64,000 bases of DNA from WHSO01 sp963732875 (GTDB taxonomy: Bacteria; Pseudomonadota; Alphaproteobacteria; SMXQ01). The translations under genes and the position numbers were made by a program. Of the stretch, positions 29,102-39,436 are shown in pieces; the stretch's first letter is position 1; the number at the start of each line of letters is the position of its first letter. The notes beneath the pieces are model-generated. The model saw only the letters and a program-made list of their open reading frames with translations, did not search any database and was not told the origin of the DNA. The DNA is taken from contig CAVTBD010000003.1 of the NCBI GenBank assembly GCA_963732875.1, positions 186,001 through 250,000 on the forward strand, written 5' to 3'.

Positions 29102-29881
29102 CTAGCCTGCTTTCCCCGATACCGTGCCTTCCGCGAACCGCCCCAGAAACTTGCCGAGTTCCATCGGGAACGGGAACACGACGGTTGCGTTGTTCTGATT
29201 GGCGAAGATGTTGAGCGTGCTGAGATAGCGTAGCTGCATCGCCTCGGGGCGCTGGGACAGAATTTCCGCCGCATCCAGGAGCTTCTGGGCCGCCTGCTGT
29301 TCACCCTCCGCGTTGATGACCTTGGCGCGCCGCTCACGTTCCGCTTCGGCCTGGCGGGCGATGACCCGGATCATGCTCTCGTCCAGGTCGACGCGCTTGA
29401 TCTCGACATTGGATACCTTGATGCCCCAGGCGTCGGTCTCGGAGTCGAGCACGTTCTGGATGTCGTCATTGAGCTTGTCGCGTTCCGACAGCATCTCGTC
29501 GAGAACGTGCTTGCCCAGCACCGAGCGCAGCGTCGTCTGGCAGAGCTGGCTGGTCGCCTGCATGAAATCGGCGACCTCGATGACCGCGCGCTCGGGATCG
29601 ATCACCCGGAAATAGACCACGGCATTGACCTTGACCGAGACGTTGTCGTTGGAGATCACATCCTGGGGCGGAACATCGAGCACCACCGTGCGCTGGTCGA
29701 TCCGAACCATCTGCTGGATGAACGGGATCATGATGATCAGTCCGGGACCCTTTACCCCGGTGAAGCGGCCGAGGGTGAACATGACCCCGCGCTCGTATTC
29801 GCGGAAGATCTTGATCGCGAACGTAAGGAACGCGATGACGATGATCAGGATGGGGACATAGAAAGCGAGATCGGTGAACAT
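29102..29881 (-). CDS. Slipin/SPFH (band 7) family membrane protein
   Basis: The protein is 259 residues. One N-terminal membrane segment (about 5-25) precedes the SPFH domain with the familiar ERGVMFTLGRFTGVKGPGL and VDLDESMIRVIARQAEAERE blocks. The C-terminal helical part (about 180-225) is rich in Glu, Ala and Arg and would form the coiled coil used for oligomers. It is encoded 12 bases downstream of an NfeD family protease. That gene pairing is widespread, and the two proteins are thought to act together in membrane domains or membrane protein quality control. Confidence 0.92.
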   Translation of the reverse strand: MFTDLAFYVPILIIVIAFLTFAIKIFREYERGVMFTLGRFTGVKGPGLIIMIPFIQQMVRIDQRTVVLDVPPQDVISNDNVSVKVNAVVYFRVIDPERAVIEVADFMQATSQLCQTTLRSVLGKHVLDEMLSERDKLNDDIQNVLDSETDAWGIKVSNVEIKRVDLDESMIRVIARQAEAERERRAKVINAEGEQQAAQKLLDAAEILSQRPEAMQLRYLSTLNIFANQNNATVVFPFPMELGKFLGRFAEGTVSGKAG

Positions 29882-29893
29882 CCCTCGTCTCCG

Positions 29894-31375
29894 TTAGCTG
29901 TTATCGGTATCGGCCGGCATGACGGTCAGCGTGAGTCCTTCGAGCGCCGTTACCCGCACCCGCTGGCCGATGGCGAGCGGAGCGTCGGCGACGGCGTTCC
30001 ATCTTTCGCCGTGCGTGAAGATGTGGCCGCGGCCGCCGCTCCAGTCCATGACCCGTGCCTCGGCCCCGATCATGCCCTCGCGGCCGCTCACCACCTTCCG
30101 GCGGTGCGCGCTCACGAACAGGTGGACGGTGACGAGGACGAAGGCGAGGCTGGTCGCCGCGATGCCGCCGATCACCGGCCAGGAGATGGCGAAGCCGGGC
30201 GCTTCGGTGTCCATCAGGATGGCCGCGCCCAGCACCAGAGCGACGGTGCCGCCGATGCCGAGCACGCCGAACGACGGCGTGAAGGCTTCCGCCACCATCA
30301 GTGCGAGCCCGAGAACGATCAGCGCGGCGCCGGCATAGTTCACCGGCAGCGCGGCGAGGGCATAGAGACCGAGCAGCAGGGAAATGCCGCCGATCGTGCC
30401 CGGCAGGACCGAGCCCGGGTTCATGAACTCGAACATCAGGCCGTAGACGCCGATCATCATCAGGATCAGCGCGACGTTGGGGTCGGTGATGGCGGCGAGA
30501 AGCTCCGTGCGCCAGCCCGGCGCAAAGTACTCTACTGCGGCCCCGCGCGTCGCGAGCGTGGTTTCGGTCCCGCCCGTCCCGATCTTCGCCTTGCGCCCGT
30601 CCGCCTTTGCCAGCAGGTCGTCGAGGTCGGTCGCCATGAAGTCGATCACGTGCCGACGCAGAGCTGCCTCGGCGGGCAGGCTGGCGGCCTCGCGCACCGC
30701 CTTCTCCGCCCAGTCGGCATTGCGTCCCCGGAGAGTCGCCAGCGCGCGGATATAGGCGGCCGCGTCGTTGACGGCCTTGGCTTCATGGGCGTTCTTGGGC
30801 CGGGCGGCTTGAGCATTATCAGTGCCCTTGGCACCGCCCTTGTCGTCGCCTTTCGTGTTCCGCCCCTGGTCGGGCTGGTCGCCGCCACCGAACGGCCCGC
30901 CACCGATCTGGATCGGCGTCGCCGCGCCGAGGTTGGTGCCCGGTGCCATGGCGGCGACATGGCTGGCATAGAGGATGTAGGTCCCGGCACTCGCCGCGCG
31001 CGCGCCGGGAGGGCTCACGTAGGTGGCGACCGGCACTGGCGAGGCGACGATGGCGCGGATGATCTCTCGCATCGAGGTGTCGAGCCCGCCCGGCGTATCC
31101 ATGCGCAGGACGACGAGCTTTGCGCCGCGCGCCTTGGCACGGGCGAGGCCGTTGGTCACGTAGTCGACGGTGGCGGGCCCGATCGCACCATCGATGGTCA
31201 GCACCAGCGCCGTGCGCGCCCCGTCGGCCGCGGTACCGGTGCCAAGCACCGCGAGCCCGATTCCCAGGACGAGGACGATCCACGCCACCCCGCGCGGCAG
31301 ACGCCGTCCGGTGGCCTCGCGCCAGGAGGAGGGCGGGGCGGGCGGTTCCTGTCGGTCCTCGGGTATTATCGGCAT
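29894..31375 (-). CDS. NfeD family membrane serine protease (ClpP-like)
   Basis: I start at ATG 31375, giving 493 residues; codons upstream are Arg/Pro-rich with no conservation. After a membrane segment (about 27-48) comes the ClpP-like protease domain, with TPGGLDTSMREII and the catalytic Ser in ARAASAGTYIL; the partner Lys of archaeal homologues is not obvious to me. A Lys/Gly/Asp-rich linker follows (about 185-215). Then four to five TM helices (about 310-420) and the C-terminal OB-fold NfeD domain (GREGMIGAEARVM onward). It is the long form of NfeD and pairs with the slipin gene. Confidence 0.9.
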   Translation of the reverse strand: MPIIPEDRQEPPAPPSSWREATGRRLPRGVAWIVLVLGIGLAVLGTGTAADGARTALVLTIDGAIGPATVDYVTNGLARAKARGAKLVVLRMDTPGGLDTSMREIIRAIVASPVPVATYVSPPGARAASAGTYILYASHVAAMAPGTNLGAATPIQIGGGPFGGGDQPDQGRNTKGDDKGGAKGTDNAQAARPKNAHEAKAVNDAAAYIRALATLRGRNADWAEKAVREAASLPAEAALRRHVIDFMATDLDDLLAKADGRKAKIGTGGTETTLATRGAAVEYFAPGWRTELLAAITDPNVALILMMIGVYGLMFEFMNPGSVLPGTIGGISLLLGLYALAALPVNYAGAALIVLGLALMVAEAFTPSFGVLGIGGTVALVLGAAILMDTEAPGFAISWPVIGGIAATSLAFVLVTVHLFVSAHRRKVVSGREGMIGAEARVMDWSGGRGHIFTHGERWNAVADAPLAIGQRVRVTALEGLTLTVMPADTDNS

Positions 31376-31556
31376 GAGGCCCCGGCTGCGGCGGCGCGCC
31401 GGACGTCTCCCGCCTGGGAGGCGCAGCGCGTTTGGAAGATGGCGACGATACGGGCTATGGGGCGGGCTTGTGTTGGCCGATATGGCCGGTTCCGCGATGC
31501 TGGCCTGCCCATGCCCGGCAACTGTGCGGTCTGGGCGCCGGGATTGCAAGGGGGGC

Positions 31557-32834
31557 CTAGCTGGAAAGCAGGATCCACAGGCTGGCGCCGCCTGCCGCGA
31601 GGGCCGCCGCCATCGGGACCGCGACCGCAGCGCCTGCGCGCCAGCCTCCGATCGCGCCCACTAGCACGGTCTTGACTACGGTATTGACCGCGGCCGCGGT
31701 GCATACCGCGGCGACCGCGATGGTCGGGCCGAACGCGCCTCCCGAGGCGCCATCGGCGACCGACAGCGTGATCGCGTCGACATCGGCGAGCCCCGAAGCA
31801 GCGGCGACAGCGATCACCGCCTCGTGGCCGAACAGGTGGGCGGCGGCGCGGGCCGCGAACATGATGACCGCAAGCAGGACGCCGAACTGAAGCGCGAGCC
31901 TGAGGTCGAGCGGGTTCTGCGTGGCGAAGCGTTCGGCGGTGGGACCCTGATCCTGGGCGGCGTCATCGTGGCGGAACAGCCACCAGGCACCGAGCAGCGC
32001 GACGGCGCAGGCCGGCAGCATGGCGGCGGCGAGCGGTGCCACCAGGTCGGGCGCGACGATGCCCGCGATCACGAGTGCGCGCGGGAACATGACCGCCGAC
32101 GCGGTCACGGTCCCACCCGCCACCACGGCCCGCGAGGCCGTGCCATCACGCGCGAGCCGCGCCATGTTGAGCGCGACTGCGGTCGACGACGACAGCCCGC
32201 CGAACAGGGCGGTGAGCAGGACGCCGCGCTTGACGCCTGCGATCCGCACAGCGACGTAGCCGATGTAGGAGAGCGCGGCGACCAGCACCACCATCCACCA
32301 CAGGCGGCGCGGATTGAGCGCATCATAGGGGCCGAAGCCGTGGTCCGGCAGCACCGGCAGCACCACCACAGAGATCAGCAGCAGCCGGATGGTGGCGAGC
32401 AGCTCCTCGCGGCTGATCTTGCGCAACAGGCCGTGCAGCTCCGGTTTGATGCCGAGCAGCGCCGCGACGATCACCGCCGCCGCGCCCGCCGGCGCCATCT
32501 CGCCGAGCCCGGCCAGCGCGGAGAGGGTGAAGCCGGCCAAGAGTGCGGTCACGGTGGTGATGGACTGGTCATGCTCGGTGCGCGCGGTGCGGAAATGAGC
32601 GGCCGTCACCAGCGCGCCGAGTGCCAAGGCGGCGCTCGCGAACACCCAGCCGCCCAGCTTGTCGGACAGAAGCCCGACCGCGCCGCCGAACAGGCCGACG
32701 ATACCGAAGGTGCGGATGCCGGCGATGCGGGTGCCTTCCGCCTGCTCGCGCACCTCCCAGCCGCGCTCGAACCCCAGCAGCAGGCCGATGGCGAGCGCCA
32801 CCCCGATCTTGAGGAGGATGTCGGAGGCTTCCAT
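31557..32834 (-). CDS. MgtC/SapB and DUF4010 domain membrane protein
   Basis: The protein is 425 residues, almost all hydrophobic helices. The N-terminal MgtC-like part (about 1-140) has the family's IGLLLGFERGWEVREQAEGTR and the GIRTFGIVGLFG block. The rest (about 170-420) matches DUF4010, including GGLSSSTAVALNMARLAR. Role unknown. MgtC relatives affect growth at low magnesium and can inhibit ATP synthase, but the DUF4010 fusion has no settled function. It is leftward and diverges from the TAXI gene across a 112-base AT-richer gap. Confidence 0.85.
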   Translation of the reverse strand: MEASDILLKIGVALAIGLLLGFERGWEVREQAEGTRIAGIRTFGIVGLFGGAVGLLSDKLGGWVFASAALALGALVTAAHFRTARTEHDQSITTVTALLAGFTLSALAGLGEMAPAGAAAVIVAALLGIKPELHGLLRKISREELLATIRLLLISVVVLPVLPDHGFGPYDALNPRRLWWMVVLVAALSYIGYVAVRIAGVKRGVLLTALFGGLSSSTAVALNMARLARDGTASRAVVAGGTVTASAVMFPRALVIAGIVAPDLVAPLAAAMLPACAVALLGAWWLFRHDDAAQDQGPTAERFATQNPLDLRLALQFGVLLAVIMFAARAAAHLFGHEAVIAVAAASGLADVDAITLSVADGASGGAFGPTIAVAAVCTAAAVNTVVKTVLVGAIGGWRAGAAVAVPMAAALAAGGASLWILLSS

Positions 32835-32946
32835 GACGTCGTTACCCGTATGTGGCGAATTTTCCAGATTTTACGTGTACAAGGATATTTACCTCAACGG
32901 TCCAATGGAGTACGCAATTAGCGGGAAGCCTCACGGCGGAAGGAAA

Positions 32947-34012
32947 ATGTTCAGGCTTAGATCGCTGTCGATGGCGCCCGTCCTGGCGCTGTGTGCGGCC
33001 CTCGCCGCGGCGGTGCTGCCGCGTCCGGCCGCCGCCCAGGACATCCGCTATTTCCGCATCGGCACCGGCTCGATCTCCGGCGTCTATTTCCCGGTCGGCG
33101 GGCTGATCGCCAACATCATCTCCAATCCCCCCGGCTCGCGCGCCTGTGACGAGGGTGGCAGTTGCGGCGTGCCCGGCCTGATCGCGGTGGTCCAGGCGAC
33201 GCTGGGTTCGGTCGCCAACGTGCATGCGGTCCAGTCGGGGATGCTCGAATCGGCGATGGTGCAGGCCGACATCGCTTCCTTTGCCTATCACGGCACGGGG
33301 CCGTTCGCGCGCGAAAAGCCTTTCAAGGAGTTGCGCGCCATTGCCAACCTTTACCCCGAGGCGGTGCACGTGGTGGTGCGGCGTGATTCGCCCATCAAGA
33401 GCATGAGCGATCTCGCCGGCCGGCGCGTCTCTCTCGATCTCACCGGCTCCGGCACGCGTGCGGTAGCGCTCACGGTGCTCGAAGTCCTATGGCGTCAGGC
33501 TCGACCGTCTCAAGCAGATCAATTCCCAGATCGGCCCGGCGGCGGATCGCATCCGCAACGGCAATATCGACGCGCTGTTCTTCGTTGGCGGCTATCCGGT
33601 GTCGGCGATCACGCGTCTTGCCCGGGAGATCCCGATCCGCCTTCTGTCGGTGGACGGCAAGGCGGCCGCGGAGATCCACGCCCATGACCCGTTCCTCTAT
33701 GCGATGCCGATCCCCAAGGGTACCTATCGCGGCGTGGGGCAGGTCGAGACGGTGGCGGTGGGCGCCCAGTGGCTGGTCTCGGCCAAGGTCGACGACGCCA
33801 CGGTCTACGGCATCACGCGAGCCCTGTGGCATCCCAACACACGCCGGCTGCTCGACAACGGTCCTGCCGCCGCGCGCCAGCTGCAGAAGGAAAAGGCGCT
33901 CGACGGGATCACCATCCCGCTGCATCCGGGGGCGGCCAACTACTACCGCGAGGAGGGCATGCTGAAGGCGCCGGCCAAGCCCGCCGCGAAGACCGGCTCC
34001 AGGGCCCGGTGA
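32947..34012 (+). CDS. TAXI family TRAP solute-binding protein (second), interrupted by a +1 frameshift
   Basis: The ATG at 32947 follows GGAAGGA. Read across the break it gives about 354 residues. A signal peptide ends near AAAQDIRYF; the TAXI start FRIGTGSISGVYFPVGGL and the SDLAGRRVSLD block follow. At about 33484 one extra G breaks the frame: GTG CTC GAA G TCC TAT should read TVLESYGVRLDRLKQINS, and from there a normal C-terminal half continues to 34012. There is no TRAP permease beside it, unlike the first TAXI gene. It may serve a permease elsewhere, or be decayed. Confidence 0.87.
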
Positions 34013-34018
34013 TCCGGC

Positions 34019-34696
34019 TCACGCCTTCTCTGGGTCGATCTCGAATTCCGGAATGATCCAGGGTTCCTTGCGTGCCGCCTCGGTCCACTCGACCATGAAT
34101 GGATGGGCGAGTACGGCGGCGACATAGTCCTCGGCATGGGATTCCAGCGGCACGCCGTAAGTATCGAAGCGCGTCGCCACCGGCGCGTACATGGCGTCGG
34201 CCGCCGAGAAGCCGCCAAACAGGAACGGCCCCTTGCCCATCGCGCCGCCGAAGCGCCGGCGCGCCTCGCGCCAGATCGCCTGCACGCGGTTGATGTCGGC
34301 CTGGGCCGGGTCCTCGAGGGCAGGGCAGGGAATGCGGCGGCGTAGGTTCATGGGCAGGGCGCGCCGCAGCGGGATGAAGCCGCCGTGCATCTCGGCCGCG
34401 ATGGCCCGTGCATGGCCTCGCGCCGGCGCCTCGCGCGGCCACAGCGGTGCCGCGGGGTATTTCTCGGCGAGGTATTCGGCGATGGCGAGCGATTCCCACA
34501 CGGTCACCTCGCCGTCCACCAGGGCCGGGCATTTTGCCGAGGGCGAATATTTAATGATCTCGGTGCGCGTGTTCGCCTCGCGCAGCGGGATCACCACCTC
34601 GCGGAACGGCACGCCAGCGAGCTTGAGCGCGAGCCAGCCGCGCAGCGACCACGACGAATAGGCCTTGTTGGCAAGGGCAACGACGAGTTCGGACAT
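34019..34696 (-). CDS. Glutathione S-transferase family protein
   Basis: The ATG at 34696 gives 225 residues; a run of 24 upstream in-frame codons lacks GST character. The thioredoxin-like N-terminal domain (about 1-80) has SSWSLRGWLALK, with a candidate active Ser, and the glutathione-binding SPSAKCPAL and WESLAIAEYLAEK. The all-helical C-terminal domain follows. It is a cytosolic enzyme or binding protein; substrate not known. It converges on the TAXI gene with a six-base gap. Confidence 0.9.
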   Translation of the reverse strand: MSELVVALANKAYSSWSLRGWLALKLAGVPFREVVIPLREANTRTEIIKYSPSAKCPALVDGEVTVWESLAIAEYLAEKYPAAPLWPREAPARGHARAIAAEMHGGFIPLRRALPMNLRRRIPCPALEDPAQADINRVQAIWREARRRFGGAMGKGPFLFGGFSAADAMYAPVATRFDTYGVPLESHAEDYVAAVLAHPFMVEWTEAARKEPWIIPEFEIDPEKA

Positions 34697-34843
34697 GGAG
34701 CTTCCCGTGGTTTCCGTCACTGATACGCGACCCCGGCGGGGCTGGCAAGGCCCCCACGCGGGCGTCACGACGCCAGCCCCTTTTCAACCGCGGCGCAACG
34801 CGCCATCCTGCTGGCAGGATATGTGCGAAAGGAGTTCGGCAGC

Positions 34844-36271
<1,428 letters not shown>

Positions 36272-36371
36272 TCCGATCCCGCGCGGCGGCCTTGATCGTG
36301 GGCCGCGCCGGGGCTAACTTGGTTCGGGGCCGAAACGATCTTGGGGACCGGCCCGCGATCCGGGGGGCACG

Positions 36372-36723
36372 ATGGCCGTCACGCTGACTTTCGACCAGGC
36401 GCTCGACATCCTGCGCGGCGCGGTCATCGAGTCGGTGCGCAACGATCCCGCGCGACCTCACCCAGCGCCAGATGGCCGTGATCCTGATCGTCTACCTGGG
36501 CGAGGCCTCGCGCACGGTGCGCGAGCTCGCCGCCGAGCTCGGCATCGGCAAGCCTGCCGTCACGCGCGCCCTCGACAAGCTCGAAGGGCTCGGCCTCGTC
36601 AAGCGGCTCGCAGACGTACGCGACAAGCGCTCGATCATCGTCGGGCGCACCGTCCAGGGCACGGTTTATCTGCGCGAGCTCGCGGACCGGATCACAAAGT
36701 CTGCCGCCGCCTCGCGGCGCTGA
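36372..36723 (+). CDS. MarR family transcriptional regulator, interrupted by a +1 frameshift
   Basis: The ATG at 36372 follows a GGGGGG stretch. The first 24 codons (MAVTLTFDQALDILRG) run into a CCC at 36447-36449; removing one C gives RNDPRDLTQRQMAVILIVYLGEA and joins the winged-helix part. That part has TVRELAAELGIGKPAVTRAL as the recognition helix and LVKRLADVRDKRS as the wing. The restored protein is about 116 residues, short for MarR. It is a likely DNA-binding repressor; target unknown. It lies downstream of the M17 peptidase. Confidence 0.8.
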
Positions 36724-36904
36724 CGGCCGGGTGCGCCGATCACGCGCCGCTCACGAAAACACACATCTCCCTCACATCAAGTTGAACAGTCGTGTCGCGC
36801 CAGCCGGCGCGCATGACGTTACCTTGCCAACCGTTCAGCGACGGCGCCGTCCTGACCATTGAGCACCGAACCGAAACACGAGCCATCCTCAAGGAGGTTT
36901 CCCC

Positions 36905-37198
36905 ATGACTAAGTTCGACAAGACCCTGTCCGCCGCCGCGCTCGCCGGCGCCTTCGCCGCCGCGGTCATCATCGCCGCGCCGCCCGTCCTTGCCCAGAAC
37001 AGCGGCTCCCAGCAGATGATGCAGGACGACATGAAAGGCGGCATGAAGTCCGAGATGAAGTCCGACAGCATGAAGAAGGACGACATGAAAGGCGGCAAGT
37101 CCGACACCATGAAGTCCGACATGAAATCGGATATGAAGGGCGATGAGATGAAGAAGGACAGCATGAAGAAAGACGACATGAAGAAGGACGGCATGTAG
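36905..37198 (+). CDS. Secreted pentapeptide MXKDX repeat protein
   Basis: The protein is 97 residues. A signal peptide (about 1-31, ending PPVLAQN) is followed by some 60 residues made almost only of Met, Lys, Asp, Ser and Gly in a degenerate five-residue repeat of the type MKKDD/MKSDS. No Cys, His or aromatic residue occurs in the repeat part. The Shine-Dalgarno AAGGAGG seven bases before ATG is perfect, which suggests high expression, and a strong terminator follows. Proteins with this repeat are known by name only; the regular Met and Asp could bind metal ions such as copper, but that is inference. It stands just upstream of two cytochrome genes. Confidence 0.85.
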   Translation: MTKFDKTLSAAALAGAFAAAVIIAAPPVLAQNSGSQQMMQDDMKGGMKSEMKSDSMKKDDMKGGKSDTMKSDMKSDMKGDEMKKDSMKKDDMKKDGM

Positions 37199-37255
37199 CA
37201 CTTGGGCCATCTGGCCCGCGCTTATGCATGCCGTCGTTCGGCATTCCGCACGAAG

Positions 37256-37294
37256 AAGGGGCGCCCCGTTACGGCGAAGGGGGCGCCCTTTTTA
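37256..37294 (+). terminator. Terminator after the MXKDX repeat gene
   Basis: Arms AAGGGGCGCCCC and GGGGGCGCCCTT pair with one bulge and are followed by TTTTTATTT. The position, 57 bases after the stop codon, makes the repeat gene its own transcript. Confidence 0.88.
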
Positions 37295-37407
37295 TTTGCC
37301 GACAAGCCTGGTGACGCGCCACTTGACCGGCAAACCTTCCGGGCCGACCATCGGCGGGAGGTTCAATTGCGTGCGGGCCGGGGCGGGCGCTTGCGGAGAA
37401 CGAGGCG

Positions 37408-37878
37408 ATGCGGGCATTTTTAGCCGTTGCGGTGGCGACGATCCTGCTGGGTCAGATCGCGTCACTGGATGCGCAACCTTATCAGGACGGGAGAGGCCCC
37501 GGCATGATGGGGCCGGGCCGGATGGGCCCTGGGATGATGGGATGGCCCTATGGTCGCCCGCCCGCCAATGCAAACTCGCCCGGTGCCGCCGTCTTCCAGC
37601 AGCAATGCGCCATGTGCCACGTCCTGCAGGCCGGGGTGCAGGCGACTTTCGGGCCCAACCTGCATGGCTTGTTCGGCCGCAGGTCGGGACAGGCCCCGGG
37701 CTTCGCCTATTCCGACGCGATGCGGGGTGCCGGGATCGTATGGGACGACCAGACCCTCGACCGCTTCCTGGCCGCACCGCAACAAGTGGTGCCCAACAAC
37801 AAGATGCCGTTCCCGGGACTCCCAGACCGCAATACGCGTGAGAAGTTGATCGCCTATTTGAAGGCGGCGACGAAATAG
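37408..37878 (+). CDS. Periplasmic class I cytochrome c with a Met/Gly-rich linker
   Basis: The protein is 156 residues. A signal peptide covers about 1-22. Residues 28-48 are a Gly/Met/Pro linker (PGMMGPGRMGPGMMGWPYG). The heme site is CAMCH (67-71), preceded by SPGAAVFQQQ, and the axial Met is probably Met133 in NNKMPFPGL. The fold is that of a mitochondrial-type c2/c550 carrier. The gene is 101 bases upstream of the porin-like cytochrome and should form an operon with it, so it may accept or deliver electrons at the outer membrane protein's periplasmic side. Confidence 0.85.
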   Translation: MRAFLAVAVATILLGQIASLDAQPYQDGRGPGMMGPGRMGPGMMGWPYGRPPANANSPGAAVFQQQCAMCHVLQAGVQATFGPNLHGLFGRRSGQAPGFAYSDAMRGAGIVWDDQTLDRFLAAPQQVVPNNKMPFPGLPDRNTREKLIAYLKAATK

Positions 37879-37979
37879 CGCAGGCCCTATCGGCGGTTGA
37901 TCTGTGGCAGCGATGATGTTACCAGTGCTGCAACACGCAACAAATGCATATTCGTGAAGTGACAGGAGACGTTTCCGTC

Positions 37980-39314
37980 GTGCCTGGCAAGAAATGTTCG
38001 TTGCTGCCCCTGCTCCTGATTGTGGCCTTATCGATCGTCGCAGCGCCGACACCGGCCATGGCCATCCCCAGCTTCGCCAGACAGACCGGCCTCACATGCG
38101 GGGCCTGCCATACGGCCTACCCCGAGCTCAATGCCTTCGGCCGCGAATTCAAGCTGAACGGCTATACCTTTAGCGGCGGTAATTCGAAATATCCGCCGTT
38201 CGCGGCGATGGTGCAGCCGTCGTTCACTCATACCGCGAAGGACCAGGAGTCGGCACCGGCGCCCCATTTCGGCAACAATGATAATGCCGCGGTGCAGCAG
38301 ACCAGCCTTTTCCTCGGCGGTAAGCTGCTCGACAAGCTCGGCGCCTTCGTCCAGCTCACTTACGATGGGGTCAGTCGCGACCTGTCGATTGACAACACCG
38401 ACATACGATTTGCCGATACCGGCAAGCTCGCCGGCGAGGCCGTAGTTTACGGCGTTACTCTCAACAACAACCCGACCGTGCAGGACCTGTGGAATTCGAC
38501 GCCGGCCTGGGGCTTCCCCTTCGCCAGTTCCAGTCTGGCGCCGTCCCCCGCCGCATCGACCCTGGTCGACGGCGGGTTTGCCCAGCAGGTGTTGGGCCTC
38601 GGTGCCTATGCGCGGTGGAACAGCCTCCTTTATGGCGAGGCCGGCGCCTACAAGACGCTGCCCTTCGGCGTGTTGCAGGGGCTGGGGGTCGCGGCTGCCG
38701 ACGTGGACGTGATCGACGGGGCGGCGCCCTACTGGCGCCTCGCACTCGAAAAGAACATGGGCAGCCAGTACGTCTCCGTGGGTACGTTCGGACTCGCGGC
38801 CGATACATTTCCGGGGCGTGACCGCTCCGCCGGATCGGACAGTCGCGTCGACCTCGGCCTCGATGCGGAATACCAGTATTTCGGAGACACCGGCCAGCTT
38901 TCGCTGCTCGGCCGCTATATCCATGAGCACGCGCAATGGAATGCGAGCCATCCGCTGGGGAACACGAGTAATTCCAGCGATTCCCTCGATACGTTCAGCC
39001 TGACCGCGAACTATCTCTACGACCAGACCTATGGAATTTCCGCGAATGCGGTACTCACCAGCGGCGACGCCGACGCCACGCTCTACGGCAGCCGAACCGG
39101 AAAGCCCGATACCCAGTCGTTCACGGTGCAGCTGAGCTATCTGCCATTCAACAAGGACGGTGGCCCATCCGTTTGGGAGTGGTTCAACCCCAAGTTCGTG
39201 CTCCAGTACACCGCCTATACCGAATTCGACGGGGCCAGCACGAACTACGACGGGAACGGCAGAAACGCGCCCGACAACAATACGCTCTATCTGGTCGCTT
39301 GGTTGCCGATGTGA
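37980..39314 (+). CDS. Cyc2-like fused monoheme cytochrome-porin, outer membrane
   Basis: The GTG at 37980 follows AGGAG and gives 444 residues; ATG 37944 would add 12. A signal peptide ends at PAMA (28). The mature protein opens IPSFARQTGLTCGACHTAYP, with one heme site (Cys40-His44) only a dozen residues from the N-terminus. The remaining ~390 residues are alternating-hydrophobic strands rich in Gly, Tyr, Asn and Asp with no other Cys, as expected of a beta-barrel. A tiny N-terminal heme domain fused to a barrel, with a FARQTG-x2-CxxCH start, is the plan of Cyc2 iron-oxidising proteins and of uncharacterised relatives. Role here, iron or other extracellular electron transfer, is inference. 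Confidence 0.75.
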   Translation: MPGKKCSLLPLLLIVALSIVAAPTPAMAIPSFARQTGLTCGACHTAYPELNAFGREFKLNGYTFSGGNSKYPPFAAMVQPSFTHTAKDQESAPAPHFGNNDNAAVQQTSLFLGGKLLDKLGAFVQLTYDGVSRDLSIDNTDIRFADTGKLAGEAVVYGVTLNNNPTVQDLWNSTPAWGFPFASSSLAPSPAASTLVDGGFAQQVLGLGAYARWNSLLYGEAGAYKTLPFGVLQGLGVAAADVDVIDGAAPYWRLALEKNMGSQYVSVGTFGLAADTFPGRDRSAGSDSRVDLGLDAEYQYFGDTGQLSLLGRYIHEHAQWNASHPLGNTSNSSDSLDTFSLTANYLYDQTYGISANAVLTSGDADATLYGSRTGKPDTQSFTVQLSYLPFNKDGGPSVWEWFNPKFVLQYTAYTEFDGASTNYDGNGRNAPDNNTLYLVAWLPM

Positions 39315-39352
39315 CGGCGGCGGGGGAACTGTAAACCGGAATTGCGAAATAA

Positions 39353-39394
39353 GAAAGGGCGGCCCCCTTTATGACAAGGGGTGGCCGCCCTTTT
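39353..39394 (+). terminator. Terminator after the Cyc2-like gene
   Basis: Arms AAAGGGCGGCC and GGCCGCCCTTTT surround a loop of about 18 bases; the hairpin is T-rich at its end. It closes the cytochrome unit and lies between convergent genes. Confidence 0.85.
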
Positions 39395-39436
39395 CCGGTG
39401 ACAAGCAGGGTCACCGCCCGGTGACGCGCGCGAGCG

